From NCBI RefSeq assembly GCF_001580365.1, contig NZ_CP014480.1, positions 186,001-250,000 on the forward strand: a stretch of DNA of 64,000 nt. The letters run 5' to 3'. Below the pieces are notes generated by a model that saw nothing but the letters and a program-made list of their open reading frames with translations, did no database searches and had not been told where the DNA came from. Of this stretch, positions 38,489 through 49,991 are shown piece after piece (positions within the stretch are counted from its first letter, which is position 1; each line of letters starts with the position of its first letter). Both the position numbers and the translations under genes were made by a program. Origin of the DNA: Kocuria turfanensis (GTDB lineage Bacteria > Actinomycetota > Actinomycetes > Actinomycetales > Micrococcaceae).

Positions 38489-39776
38489 GGGCCGCGAACG
38501 CCCGTTGGGGGCCGGGACGGCGGGTGAGCCCGAGCCGCAGCTCCTCGAGCAGCCCCCGGCCCCCGTGCCCGTCGTCGAGCAGCGCGGCCGTGGCCTCGTG
38601 GATCTCGGCGGCGGTGACCGCGTTGGGGTCGAGCACGGTGCCCAGCCCCGCCGTCTCCAGGGCGGCCGCTCCGGCGAACTGGTCCGTGGACAGGGGCAGC
38701 AGCAGCAGTGGCACCCCGGCCGTGAGCGCCTCGGTGACGCTGTTGTTGCCGCCGTGCGAGATCGCCGCGCGCGCCCGGCGCAGCAGGGTCACCTGGGGCA
38801 GGGAGCCGCGCACGAGCCAGTCCCCCGGCACCGGACCCAGGGCTGCGGGCGGCGTGGCGCCGGCGGCCAGGGCCACCCGGACGTCGAGGCCGCGCAGCGC
38901 CTCGGCCACGCGGGCGAGCACGTCCCCGCGCACCGAGAGGAAGCTGCCGAGGCTGACGTAGACGACCGGGCGGTCCGAGGCGGCCAGCCACGCGGTCACC
39001 TCGGGGTCCTCGGACTCCTCCCGCACGGCCGAACCCAGGAACGTGTGCTCGGGCAGCCGGCGGGTCCGGGAGTCGTCGTGGAGCTCGCCCGGGTAGTTGA
39101 GCAGCAGGTCGTCACCGGTCTCCGCGAACGCGTCCGCGCTCGCGGGAGCGCCCGGGGCGAGCTGCTGCAGCGCGTCGTTCCACTGCTGCGTGAACTCGTC
39201 CCGCACGGCCGAGCACAGCCGGTGCAGGGCCGCCAGCTCCGCGGGGGCCGGGCGCAGCCGGCCGGGCCAGGCCGGCGGGTGCCCGTACACCTCGTCCGCC
39301 ACGGTCAGGGCGGAGGGGTGACCCAGCACCACGTCGGCGTGCCGGACGCCGCTGCCGGTGAGCGCCAGGCGGGCGCTGAACGCCAGGTGGTCCACGATCA
39401 CCCGGTCCGGGCGCACCCGCTCCACCACGGCCTGCACGCGCCGGGCCGTGCCCAGCGGGTCCCACAACAGGTCGTCGCGGCGGGCCCGGGCCTGGAAGGA
39501 CAGGGTCTCCACGGGCCCGCGCCGGGTCGCGGCGAAGAACCCGCGCAGCGCGTCGTCCTCCCCGGCCGGCTGCTCCTCCGCCCGGATCACCCCGGGGTTG
39601 GACCCGCGCCCCAGCGGCAGCAGCTCCACGTCGTAGCCGAAGTCCCGGGCCAGGGGCGCCGTCGCCGGGCCGGTGGCCACGACCACCCGCTGCCCGGCGT
39701 CGCGCCAGGCGGTGGCCAGGGTGGCGAGGGGGAAGAGGTGGGACGCGTAGTCCGGGCTGATGACGAGCAGGGTCAC
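38478..39776 (-). CDS. UDP-glycosyltransferase-like protein (MGT/GT1 family)
   Basis: 432-residue GT-B fold glycosyltransferase similar to macrolide and erythromycin-type glycosyltransferases. N-terminal acceptor domain starts LLVISPDYASHLFPLATLATA; C-terminal donor domain has VVYVSLGSF and the nucleotide-sugar motif ISHGGNNSVTEALTAGVPLLLLP. GTG at 39776 overlaps the upstream gene stop by 4 bp (GTGA), with AGGAG about 12 nt before. Acceptor unknown: a lipid or small molecule is possible given the neighbouring patatin-like protein. Confidence 0.88.
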   Translation of the reverse strand: MTLLVISPDYASHLFPLATLATAWRDAGQRVVVATGPATAPLARDFGYDVELLPLGRGSNPGVIRAEEQPAGEDDALRGFFAATRRGPVETLSFQARARRDDLLWDPLGTARRVQAVVERVRPDRVIVDHLAFSARLALTGSGVRHADVVLGHPSALTVADEVYGHPPAWPGRLRPAPAELAALHRLCSAVRDEFTQQWNDALQQLAPGAPASADAFAETGDDLLLNYPGELHDDSRTRRLPEHTFLGSAVREESEDPEVTAWLAASDRPVVYVSLGSFLSVRGDVLARVAEALRGLDVRVALAAGATPPAALGPVPGDWLVRGSLPQVTLLRRARAAISHGGNNSVTEALTAGVPLLLLPLSTDQFAGAAALETAGLGTVLDPNAVTAAEIHEATAALLDDGHGGRGLLEELRLGLTRRPGPQRAFAALAG

Positions 39777-41971
39777 GGAGTGGGGCTCCTGTCGGTGACG
39801 GGGGCCGCGACGCGGCCGTAGACGGCGGTGAGGGCCTGCGCCATGCCCTCGATGCTGAAGCGCTCGCGCACGGTGGCGTACGCGGCCGCGGCGGCGTCCT
39901 CGGCGCCGGGGCCGGCGGCGAGGTCCAGGGCGCGGGCGGCGCCCCGGGACAGGGCGGCGGGGTCGCGGGTGTCGACGAGGACCCCGGTCACGCCCTCCTG
40001 CACGAAGGTCGCGGGCCCGCCGGCCGCGGGCGCCACCACGGGCAGGCCGCCGGCCAGCGCCTCGACGAGCGCGACCCCGAACTCCTCCTTCACGCTGGCG
40101 CACACGTAGGCGCCCCGGGCGGCGGCGAGCCCGGGCCGGCCCCGGCGCACCGCGGCGAGCCAGACGGCCACGGTGCCGTGGGGCCGGTGACCGGCCAGGA
40201 GCAGGCCGCGGGCGGCGGCCTGTGCGCGCGGCACGGCGGCGTCGATCCGCGCCAGCTGCTCGCGCTCGTCCACCGAGGGGTGCGCGAGGTTCCCGCCCAC
40301 GACGAGCAGGTTGCAGCGGGCGCGCAGCCGCTCGTCGCCGGCCCAGGCCTCGACCAGGTCGGCCGTGCCCTTGACCCGGTGCAGGCGACCGACCGTGACG
40401 AGCAGCGGCAGGCCGCGCCGCTCGGCCGGAAGGCCGGTCAGGACGGCGTCGAGCTCCTCGAGCTCCCGCCCCGTGCCCGCCCCGGCCTGCGCGGCCGCCC
40501 GGTCCACCGAGCCCAGGTCGATGCCCTCCGGCACCACGGTGCACCGACCGGGCGCGTCCGGGTCCAGGCCCAGCAGCACACGGGCGTCCCGGGCCAGGTC
40601 CGGGCGGGGGAACAGCACCAGGTGCTCCGCGCCGGCGGCGAGGTCGGCGAGCAGGCGCACCCGGAACCACAGGTGCTCCACGGCGTCGGCGGCCCCGAAG
40701 CCCGCCCGGGTGAGGGTGCCGGCCGCCTCCCGGGCGGCGACCAGCGCGTGCGGGTCGGGGGCCATGGTCAGCACCCGGGGGATGCCCTGCTCCGCAGCCA
40801 CGGCCGCGGCGGCCAGCGAGCCGACGTCGGCCATCCGCAGGTGCACGACGTCCACGGGGCCCGCCGCCCACAGCGCGCGCCGCAGGCCGCGCTCCGCGGC
40901 GACCCGCCGCGGCCAGGCGTCGGCCAGGGGCACCGGGGCGCCCTGGAACGGTACGACGCCGAAGACGTGCCCCGGCCCGGCCAGCCGGGGCAGGGCGGCC
41001 CGGGCCTCGTCGTGGCTGCCCCGCGAGACGGTGACCACGCGCACCACCCCGGTGCCGTGCTGGGTGCGGTGGGCCGCGAGGGCGTCGCCGAGCTGGGCGA
41101 GCAGGGTGGCGATCCCGCCGTTGTCCCCCCGCCCGGAGAAGGTGAGGTCCCGGTCGATCTCCGCGTGCAGGAACGCCTGCAGCACGGTGCGGCCGGTCCC
41201 GGCCGGCGGGGAAGCGGCCGGTCCCGCCGCCAGGTCCGCCCGGGCCAGCCGGGCGACCGGAGCCAGGGCCCCGCCCGACCGCGCGCACTCGGCGGCGAGG
41301 TCGACGAGCCCGGGAACGCCCTCCGGGTCCTCGTGGTGGCGCTCGACCAGGGCCTCCAGGGCGGCCCCGCGCACCGCGTGGTCCTCGGCGGGGTCGCCGG
41401 CCAGCGCCCGGAGCAGCCCGGTGGCGCCGGAGCCGGGCACCAGGCCCACGGTCTCGGTGAGGCGGGCGCGGGCGCCGGGTTCGGAGGTGCCTGCGAGGGC
41501 GTGGTCGAGCGCGTCGCTCACGGGGTCCCCGGCGGCGGACGCCCAGGCCTGCAGGGTGCGCTGGGCCAGCATGCCGGGGAAGCCGCCTCCGGCGACGAGA
41601 TGGGCCAGGACGGGCACGGCCCGGACGACCGGGGGCCGCCCCACGAGCGACCAGACCGTGTGCTCCCGCACCCAGGGCCTGGCGTCGTCCAGCAGGGCGG
41701 TGAGCAGCGTGTCGGGCCGGGCCCCGGGCACCGCGGCCAGGGCGTGGACGGCGGCGAGCACGGCGAGCTGGTCCTCGCCCCGGCGGATCTCCTGCACCAG
41801 CACCGACAGGGCCGCCTCCGGCTCCTCCCGGGCGGCGGTCACGAGGGCGTCGGCGCGGCGGATGCCGTCGAGGATCGTGGGGGCGGTCCGCACGGCGGTC
41901 AGGGCGGCCTGCGAGCGCGCGCCGGTGCGCCCCGCGGTGGTGTCCGGTGCGCAGGGCGCGACGAAGGTCAT
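39773..41971 (-). CDS. Glycosyltransferase family 4 fused to N-terminal HEAT repeats
   Basis: 732-residue protein in two parts. Residues about 40-265 are helical HEAT-like repeats (VLAAVHALAAVPGA, PWVREHTVWSLVG, LRALAGDPAEDHAVRGAALEALV), likely a protein-protein scaffold. Residues about 275-725 form a GT-B glycosyltransferase with the start GRGDNGGIATLLAQLGDAL, LLVTVGRLHRVKG and the ExxxxxxxE site VKEEFGVALVEALAGG. The HEAT-GT4 fusion recurs in actinobacteria in my recollection; its product is not known. First gene of a minus-strand operon with the next two. Start supported by a leaderless -10. Confidence 0.87.
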   Translation of the reverse strand: MTFVAPCAPDTTAGRTGARSQAALTAVRTAPTILDGIRRADALVTAAREEPEAALSVLVQEIRRGEDQLAVLAAVHALAAVPGARPDTLLTALLDDARPWVREHTVWSLVGRPPVVRAVPVLAHLVAGGGFPGMLAQRTLQAWASAAGDPVSDALDHALAGTSEPGARARLTETVGLVPGSGATGLLRALAGDPAEDHAVRGAALEALVERHHEDPEGVPGLVDLAAECARSGGALAPVARLARADLAAGPAASPPAGTGRTVLQAFLHAEIDRDLTFSGRGDNGGIATLLAQLGDALAAHRTQHGTGVVRVVTVSRGSHDEARAALPRLAGPGHVFGVVPFQGAPVPLADAWPRRVAAERGLRRALWAAGPVDVVHLRMADVGSLAAAAVAAEQGIPRVLTMAPDPHALVAAREAAGTLTRAGFGAADAVEHLWFRVRLLADLAAGAEHLVLFPRPDLARDARVLLGLDPDAPGRCTVVPEGIDLGSVDRAAAQAGAGTGRELEELDAVLTGLPAERRGLPLLVTVGRLHRVKGTADLVEAWAGDERLRARCNLLVVGGNLAHPSVDEREQLARIDAAVPRAQAAARGLLLAGHRPHGTVAVWLAAVRRGRPGLAAARGAYVCASVKEEFGVALVEALAGGLPVVAPAAGGPATFVQEGVTGVLVDTRDPAALSRGAARALDLAAGPGAEDAAAAAYATVRERFSIEGMAQALTAVYGRVAAPVTDRSPTP

Positions 41972-41977
41972 GCGCTC

Positions 41978-41983
41978 ACGCTA
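41978..41983 (-). promoter_or_regulatory. Leaderless-type -10 for the glycosyltransferase operon
   Basis: Minus-strand TAGCGT, 6 nt before the ATG at 41971. Confidence 0.5.
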
Positions 41984-42023
41984 ACCGACGGCGGCGGGCC
42001 GCCGGGGCCGGGGCGAGGGATTC

Positions 42024-43010
42024 TCAGGATTCTGGGAGCCGGCGGGCGGCCCGGGCGTCGGCCCGGCGGCAGACCAGGCCGAAGACGGCCCCGGAGAGGT
42101 TGTGCCACACGGAGAAGACCGCCCCGGGCAGGGCCGCCAGCGGGTTCATGTACTGGGCGGCGAGGCCGGCGGCCAGCCCGGAGTTCTGCATGCCCACCTC
42201 CACCGCAATGGTCCGCCGCGCCGCGGGCGGGAGGCCCGTCAGGGTGCCCACCAGGTGGCCCAGGGTCAGGCCGAGGACGTTGTGCAGGGCCACGGCCGCG
42301 AGCACGAGCAGGCCCGCCTCCACGATGCGGTCCGCGCTGGCCGAGACGACGATCGCCACGATGAGGGAGATGGCCGCGACGGAGACCCAGGGCAGGACGG
42401 GCAGCGCGCGCCGGACCAGCCCCGGCAGCAGCAGCCGCACGGCCAGGCCCAGGACCACGGGCACGAGCACGATCCGGGTGATCGACCACGCCATGGCCCC
42501 ACCGTCCACCGGGAGGTACTGCCCGGCCAGCCAGAGGGTCAGCAGCGGCGTGAGCAGGGGAGCCAGCAGGGTCGAGATCGACGTCATCGCCACCGACAGG
42601 GCCACGTCCCCCCGGGCCAGGTAGGCCACCACGTTCGACGCGGTGCCGCCCGGGGCGCAGCCGACCAGGATCACGCCGGCGGCGAGCTCCGGCGGCAGCC
42701 GGAGCAGGAACACCACGAGGAGGGCGATCAGGGGCATGACCACGTACTGGGCGGCGACGCCCAGCAGCACCGGCAGCGGGCGCCGGGCCACCAGGGCGAA
42801 GTCCACCGGGCGCAGGGTCAGGCCCATCCCGAACATGACCAGGCCCAGGAGCGGATTGATCCACCCGGACAGCCCGCTCACCGCCCCGGGAGTCAGGAAG
42901 CCGACGAGTCCGCCGGCGAGGACGAGGAGAGGAAAGAGCAGGACGGCGACATAGGCGCTGCGGTCGGGGGCGGCAGCCTGGGTGGTGGTGCCGGGGCCGG
43001 CGTTCACCAT
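42024..43010 (-). CDS. Bile acid:sodium symporter (BASS) family transporter
   Basis: 328-residue membrane protein with about nine to ten helices of the SBF/BASS fold. The Na-binding crossover motifs are visible: VGCAPGGTASNVVAYLARG and VGMQNSGLAAGLAAQ. Substrate not predictable (organic anions, pantoate or 2-keto acids in bacteria). ATG at 43010 overlaps the stop of the metallo-beta-lactamase gene by 7 bp, so the two are coupled. Confidence 0.9.
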   Translation of the reverse strand: MVNAGPGTTTQAAAPDRSAYVAVLLFPLLVLAGGLVGFLTPGAVSGLSGWINPLLGLVMFGMGLTLRPVDFALVARRPLPVLLGVAAQYVVMPLIALLVVFLLRLPPELAAGVILVGCAPGGTASNVVAYLARGDVALSVAMTSISTLLAPLLTPLLTLWLAGQYLPVDGGAMAWSITRIVLVPVVLGLAVRLLLPGLVRRALPVLPWVSVAAISLIVAIVVSASADRIVEAGLLVLAAVALHNVLGLTLGHLVGTLTGLPPAARRTIAVEVGMQNSGLAAGLAAQYMNPLAALPGAVFSVWHNLSGAVFGLVCRRADARAARRLPES

Positions 43011-43663
43011 CCCCGGGCGCGCCACTCGTCGAGGTGCGGGCGCTCGGCCCCCAGCGTGGTCGGCCTGCCGTGGCCGGGGTGGACGATCGTGTCGTCTTCG
43101 AAGCGGTCGAAGATCCGCTCGGTCACGTCGTCGAGGAGCTGCCGGAAGTCCTCCGGGCTGTTCGTCTTGCCGACGCCGCCGGGGAAGAGGGAGTCGCCGG
43201 AGAAGACGTGCGCCGGTCCCTGCGGATCGCGGTAGACCAGGGCGATCGAGCCGGGCGTGTGCCCGCGCAGGCCGATCACCTCCAGGTCGAAGCCGTCGAA
43301 CTCGGCGGTGTCCCCGTCCTCGAAGGTGAGGTCCATGGGGACGGCGATGTCGGCCTCGTCGTCGGCGCCGCAGGCGGTCATCGCCTCGGAGCGGGAGCGG
43401 ACCTCGTCGAGGGCGCGCACGTGGTCCCAGTGCGAGTGCGTGGTGATGATGAGCTGGAGGTTGCCGTACGTCTTGGAGCAGTCGCCGTTGCCGGCGCCCA
43501 CGAGCCCGGCGATGGCGCGGGGGTCGTCCGCGGCGTCGATGAGCACCTGGGTGCCCTCGTCCTTCGAGGTGAGGAGGTAGACGTTGTTGTCCATCTCGCT
43601 CACGGAGATCCGGCGGATCGTGACCTCGGCGAGGTCGGTGACCTCCGTCTTCGATGCGATCAT
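43004..43663 (-). CDS. Metallo-beta-lactamase fold hydrolase (glyoxalase II-like)
   Basis: 219-residue MBL-fold protein. Binuclear metal site HxHxDH as H76-S-H78-W-D80-H81, further ligands in GHTPGS, SGDSLFPGG and HPGHGRPTTLG. Length and motifs suit glyoxalase II or persulfide-type hydrolases. ATG at 43663 is supported by TACCTT 7 nt upstream. A longer frame to about 44053 is rejected because it overlaps the divergent marR promoter. Operon with the BASS transporter. Confidence 0.88.
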   Translation of the reverse strand: MIASKTEVTDLAEVTIRRISVSEMDNNVYLLTSKDEGTQVLIDAADDPRAIAGLVGAGNGDCSKTYGNLQLIITTHSHWDHVRALDEVRSRSEAMTACGADDEADIAVPMDLTFEDGDTAEFDGFDLEVIGLRGHTPGSIALVYRDPQGPAHVFSGDSLFPGGVGKTNSPEDFRQLLDDVTERIFDRFEDDTIVHPGHGRPTTLGAERPHLDEWRARGW

Positions 43664-43670
43664 GAGGACG

Positions 43671-43676
43671 AAGGTA
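43671..43676 (-). promoter_or_regulatory. Leaderless-type -10 for the MBL gene
   Basis: Minus-strand TACCTT, 7 nt before the ATG at 43663; a weak TGGCGA lies 17 nt further upstream. Confidence 0.5.
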
Positions 43677-43770
43677 CGCCGGAGTCCAATGACTCGCCAG
43701 TCGGGCCTGCTGCGGGCGCTCGCGGCGGCCGATCCGCGCCCGGGCGTGACCGTTGCCACCTCGCCGGCTC

Positions 43771-43799
43771 TTGTGGACCGCCGACCACCCTCGTATAGT
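43771..43799 (+). promoter_or_regulatory. marR-MFS promoter
   Basis: TTGTGG (43771-43776), 17-nt spacer, TATAGT (43794-43799). The transcript would start near 43806, giving a leader of about 140 nt. Confidence 0.7.
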
Positions 43800-43812
43800 T
43801 GCGTGCGGCAAC
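43798..43812. promoter_or_regulatory. Putative MarR operator
   Basis: Palindrome GTTGC-GTGCG-GCAAC overlaps the end of the -10 and the transcript start, where a MarR dimer would block RNA polymerase. Confidence 0.6.
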
Positions 43813-43946
43813 AAATTATCAGGAGCGGCGAGCGCACCGCGCCTGCATCGTCCACCGAGGTGGACCTGTGAGCAGCGGGGGAGCGCGGACCGGGTGCTCC
43901 GTCGTCGTTGCCGCCCCGCACGTCCCCGATCCCCGGAGGAGCCCCG

Positions 43947-44501
43947 TTGCCCGTCTCCCACGACACCGCCGTGGAACTGGTGCGCGACCTGCTGGAGCTG
44001 CAGCGGGTCATGAAGCGCGTGACCAAGACTGACGCCGGCCAGCGCCGACTCAACCCGACGGCGATCGCCCTGCTCTACTACCTCGACAGCAACGGGCCCC
44101 GCCGGGCCACCGTGATGGCCTCGGACACCGGCCTCGGCCCCTCGGGGCTGAGCCGCCAGCTGGCCGTCCTCGAGGGCGAGGGCCACGTGGAGCGCACCCC
44201 CGACCCGGACGACGGGCGCGCCGCGCTCGTCGCCATCACGGAGCGGGGCCGGGAACAGGTCCGGAGGGTGCTGGAGGAGGACGCGCAGCGTCTCGCCGGG
44301 CGGCTCGAGAACTGGGACGAGGAACAGGCCCGCGCCAGTCGTGGCGCCATCAACGAGATCACGACCGTCTTCCTGGACTCCCTCGGCGTGGAGCGCACCA
44401 CCTCCTGCCGCGGGCCCGGGACCCCTCGGGGCGCCGGGCCGGCCACCGCCGGCCGGGCGACCCCGGATCACCGACAGCACGAGGAGGACACCGAGAGATG
44501 A
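43947..44501 (+). CDS. MarR-family transcriptional regulator
   Basis: 184-residue winged-helix regulator. Helix-turn-helix [20 protein letters not shown] and wing [14 protein letters not shown] are typical. TTG at 43947 is the likely start because GGAGGA lies 6 nt upstream; a start at an upstream TTG adds only Pro-rich sequence. The C-terminal 30 residues are low complexity. Its stop overlaps the MFS gene (ATGA). Probably represses its own operon through the palindrome on the promoter and responds to a drug or phenolic ligand. Confidence 0.9.
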   Translation: MPVSHDTAVELVRDLLELQRVMKRVTKTDAGQRRLNPTAIALLYYLDSNGPRRATVMASDTGLGPSGLSRQLAVLEGEGHVERTPDPDDGRAALVAITERGREQVRRVLEEDAQRLAGRLENWDEEQARASRGAINEITTVFLDSLGVERTTSCRGPGTPRGAGPATAGRATPDHRQHEEDTER

Positions 44502-46243
44502 CCGCACCGCAGCCGGCCCCCGCACCGGGCGGAGGGACCGGCGCGTCCCACCGGGACGTGCTCCGCGCCCTCACCGGCATCCTCTCCGTGTTCTTCATGG
44601 CGATGGTCACCCTCACCATCATCGGCACGGCCCTGCCGGTGATCATGGCCGACCTCGGCGGGGACCAGACCTCGCTGTCCTGGACGGTCACCGGCACCCT
44701 GCTGGCCAACGCCGCGACGACACCCGTGTGGGGCAAGCTCGCCGACCTCTTCGACAAGAAGAAGCTGCTGCAGCTGTCCATCGTCATCTTCGTCCTGGGC
44801 TCGGCCATGGCAGGGCTGTCCCCGACCATCGAGTTCCTCATCCTGGCCCGCGTGGTCCAGGGCATCGCCATGGGCGGCATCATGGCCCTGGCGATGACGA
44901 TCATGGGCACGATCATCCCGCCCCGGGAGCGCGGCCGCTACGCCGGCTACATGGGCGCCGTCATGGCCGTGGCCACCTCCGCCGGCCCGCTGCTGGGCGG
45001 CCTGATCGTCGACCTCTTCGGCTGGCGCTGGGTGTTCCTGATCCCGGCCCCGCTGGCGGTCCTGGCCGCGGTGCTGGTCCACCGCACGCTGCAGATCCCG
45101 CCGCAGGCCCCCCGGCGGGTGAGCATCGACTGGCTGGGCATCGCCCTGCTGATCGTCTCGGCCTCCTCGCTGCTGCTGTGGGTCTCCCTGGCCGGCCAGC
45201 CGGGCATGTTCGCGTGGGTCTCAGGCACCTCCGCGGCCCTCGTGGCGACCGCGCTCGTGGGCACCGTGCTGTTCGTGCTCGTCGAGCAGCGCGCCGCGGA
45301 GCCGGTGGTGCCCATCCGGGTGGTCACGGAGCGCACCACGGCGCTCGCCATCCTCGCGGCGATCGCCACCGGCGGGGCGATGTTCGCCTCGACCACCTAT
45401 CTGGGCCAGTACTTCCAGCTGGGCCAGGGCTTCAGCCCCACCATGGCCGGGGTGCTCATGCTCCCGCAGGTCTTCGGCTCGCTCGTGGGCGCCACGGTCG
45501 CCGGGCAGCTGATCACCCGCTACGGGCGGTGGAAGATCATCCTGGTCGTGGCCGCGGTGCTGATGTCCACGGGCCTGTTCCTCGCCTCCACGCTCACGCA
45601 CGACACCCCGCTGTGGGCCGTGAGCGTCTTCATCCTGCTCGTGGGCCTGGGCATCGGCGCGCTGAACCAGAACCTGGTCCTGGCCGTGCAGAACACGGTG
45701 GGGCTCAAGGACATGGGCGCGGCCTCCTCCTCGGTCGCGTTCTTCCGCACGATGGGCGGGGCCGTGGCGGTCGCGGTCTTCGGCGCCCTGATGAGCTCGC
45801 ACCTGGCCGCCGAGCTCACGGCCCGCACCCGGGCCCAGGGCGGGGACCCCGCCGCCGTGGACTCCTCCACGATGGACCTGGACTCGCTGCCCGCCTCGGT
45901 GGAGGGCATCGTGCGGGAGGCCTACGGCACGGGCACCGGGCTGATCTTCCTGGTGGCCGCCCTCGCCTCCCTCGTGACGCTGCTGGCCGTGCTGCTGATC
46001 AAGGAGGTCCCGCTGCGCCGCACCGTGGACATCGTCGAGGTGGACCCGGAGACGGGCCAGCTCAAGGTCGTCACCCGCACCCTCGACGCCCGGGAGGTCC
46101 GGCGCCGGCAGCGCGAGGCCCGCTCCGCCGGGGACGAGCGGCCCGCGGGGGACGAGGCCGCCGCCACCCGGGACACCGGGGAGGACGGCGCCGCCGACCG
46201 CGTGCGCGAGGACACCTCCACCGGCCCCGTGGACCGGGTGTGA
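44498..46243 (+). CDS. DHA2-family (EmrB/QacA) MFS drug efflux transporter
   Basis: 581-residue proton-driven exporter with about 14 predicted helices, the DHA2 layout. Motif A is seen as [13 protein letters not shown], motif B-like [16 protein letters not shown], and motif C-like [20 protein letters not shown] charged C-terminal tail of about 65 residues follows the last helix. Likely exports toxic compounds recognised by the MarR regulator encoded just upstream, with a 4-bp ATGA overlap. Confidence 0.93.
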   Translation: MTAPQPAPAPGGGTGASHRDVLRALTGILSVFFMAMVTLTIIGTALPVIMADLGGDQTSLSWTVTGTLLANAATTPVWGKLADLFDKKKLLQLSIVIFVLGSAMAGLSPTIEFLILARVVQGIAMGGIMALAMTIMGTIIPPRERGRYAGYMGAVMAVATSAGPLLGGLIVDLFGWRWVFLIPAPLAVLAAVLVHRTLQIPPQAPRRVSIDWLGIALLIVSASSLLLWVSLAGQPGMFAWVSGTSAALVATALVGTVLFVLVEQRAAEPVVPIRVVTERTTALAILAAIATGGAMFASTTYLGQYFQLGQGFSPTMAGVLMLPQVFGSLVGATVAGQLITRYGRWKIILVVAAVLMSTGLFLASTLTHDTPLWAVSVFILLVGLGIGALNQNLVLAVQNTVGLKDMGAASSSVAFFRTMGGAVAVAVFGALMSSHLAAELTARTRAQGGDPAAVDSSTMDLDSLPASVEGIVREAYGTGTGLIFLVAALASLVTLLAVLLIKEVPLRRTVDIVEVDPETGQLKVVTRTLDAREVRRRQREARSAGDERPAGDEAAATRDTGEDGAADRVREDTSTGPVDRV

Positions 46244-46283
46244 ACCGGCCCACGGAGCCCGTGGTCATGTCCGGGCCCGGTAC

Positions 46284-46289
46284 TAGAGT
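46284..46289 (+). promoter_or_regulatory. Leaderless-type -10 for uvrA
   Basis: TAGAGT ends 7 nt before the GTG at 46297. Confidence 0.6.
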
Positions 46290-46296
46290 GGAGGGC

Positions 46297-49283
<2,987 letters not shown>

Positions 49284-49287
<4 letters not shown>

Positions 49288-49979
49288 CCGCGCCCGTGGT
49301 GCTCTGGGACCTCGACGGCACGCTCCTGGACCCGGCCGGGGCCATCACCGGGGGCATCGCCCGGGCGCTGGCCGAGCACGGGCACGCCGTGCCCCAGGAC
49401 CTGCGCCGCTTCGTGGGCCCGCCCGTGGGCTGGTCCCTGCGGGCGTTCACCGACGTCCCGGAGGAGGAGATCCCGCGCGTGGTGGCCACCTACCGGGCCC
49501 GGTACCGCACCGAGGGCCTGGCCCAGACCCGGATCTACCCCGGGGTGGAGGCCCTGCTCGAGCAGCTGCACGGCGCCGGGGTGCGGATGGCCGTGGCCAC
49601 CCAGAAGCCCGAGCCCACCGCGGAGCTGGCCGTGGAGCGGTTCGGCCTCGGCCGCTGGTTCGAGACCGTCTCGGGGGCCGCCGACGACGCCGCGGCCGCC
49701 CCGCGCGACGGAGCGGTCCACGACAAGCCCGCGATCATCGGCGAGGCCCTGCGCCGGCTCGGCGTGGCCGCCCCGGACCCGGCGCGCACGGTGATGATCG
49801 GGGACCGGCGCTACGACGCCGAGGGCGCGCTCGCCCACGGGATCGACTGCCTGGGCGTGCGCTGGGGCTTCGCCGACGAGCACGAGCTCGCCACCGGCTT
49901 CGCCGCCGTGGCCGGGGACGCCGCCGAGCTCGGGGAGCTGCTGGCCCGGTACACCCAGCCCGCGCCGACGGGCCGCTGA
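49284..49979 (+). CDS. HAD-superfamily phosphatase (GphA-like)
   Basis: 231-residue haloacid dehalogenase-like hydrolase. Motif [12 protein letters not shown] contains the nucleophile and the acid/base aspartates; a helical cap follows (about 18-85); motif [10 protein letters not shown], motif III lysine in VHDKPAII, and motif [15 protein letters not shown]. Resembles phosphoglycolate phosphatase, but the substrate is not certain. Between uvrA and uvrC; ATG overlaps the uvrA stop. Confidence 0.88.
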
Positions 49980-49991
49980 GGGGACCGGACC

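Noticed and set aside
42024..44525. Apparent fusion of the BASS transporter with upstream sequence
   Set aside because: The N-terminal part is an out-of-frame reading of the MBL and marR region; the transporter has its own ATG at 43010.
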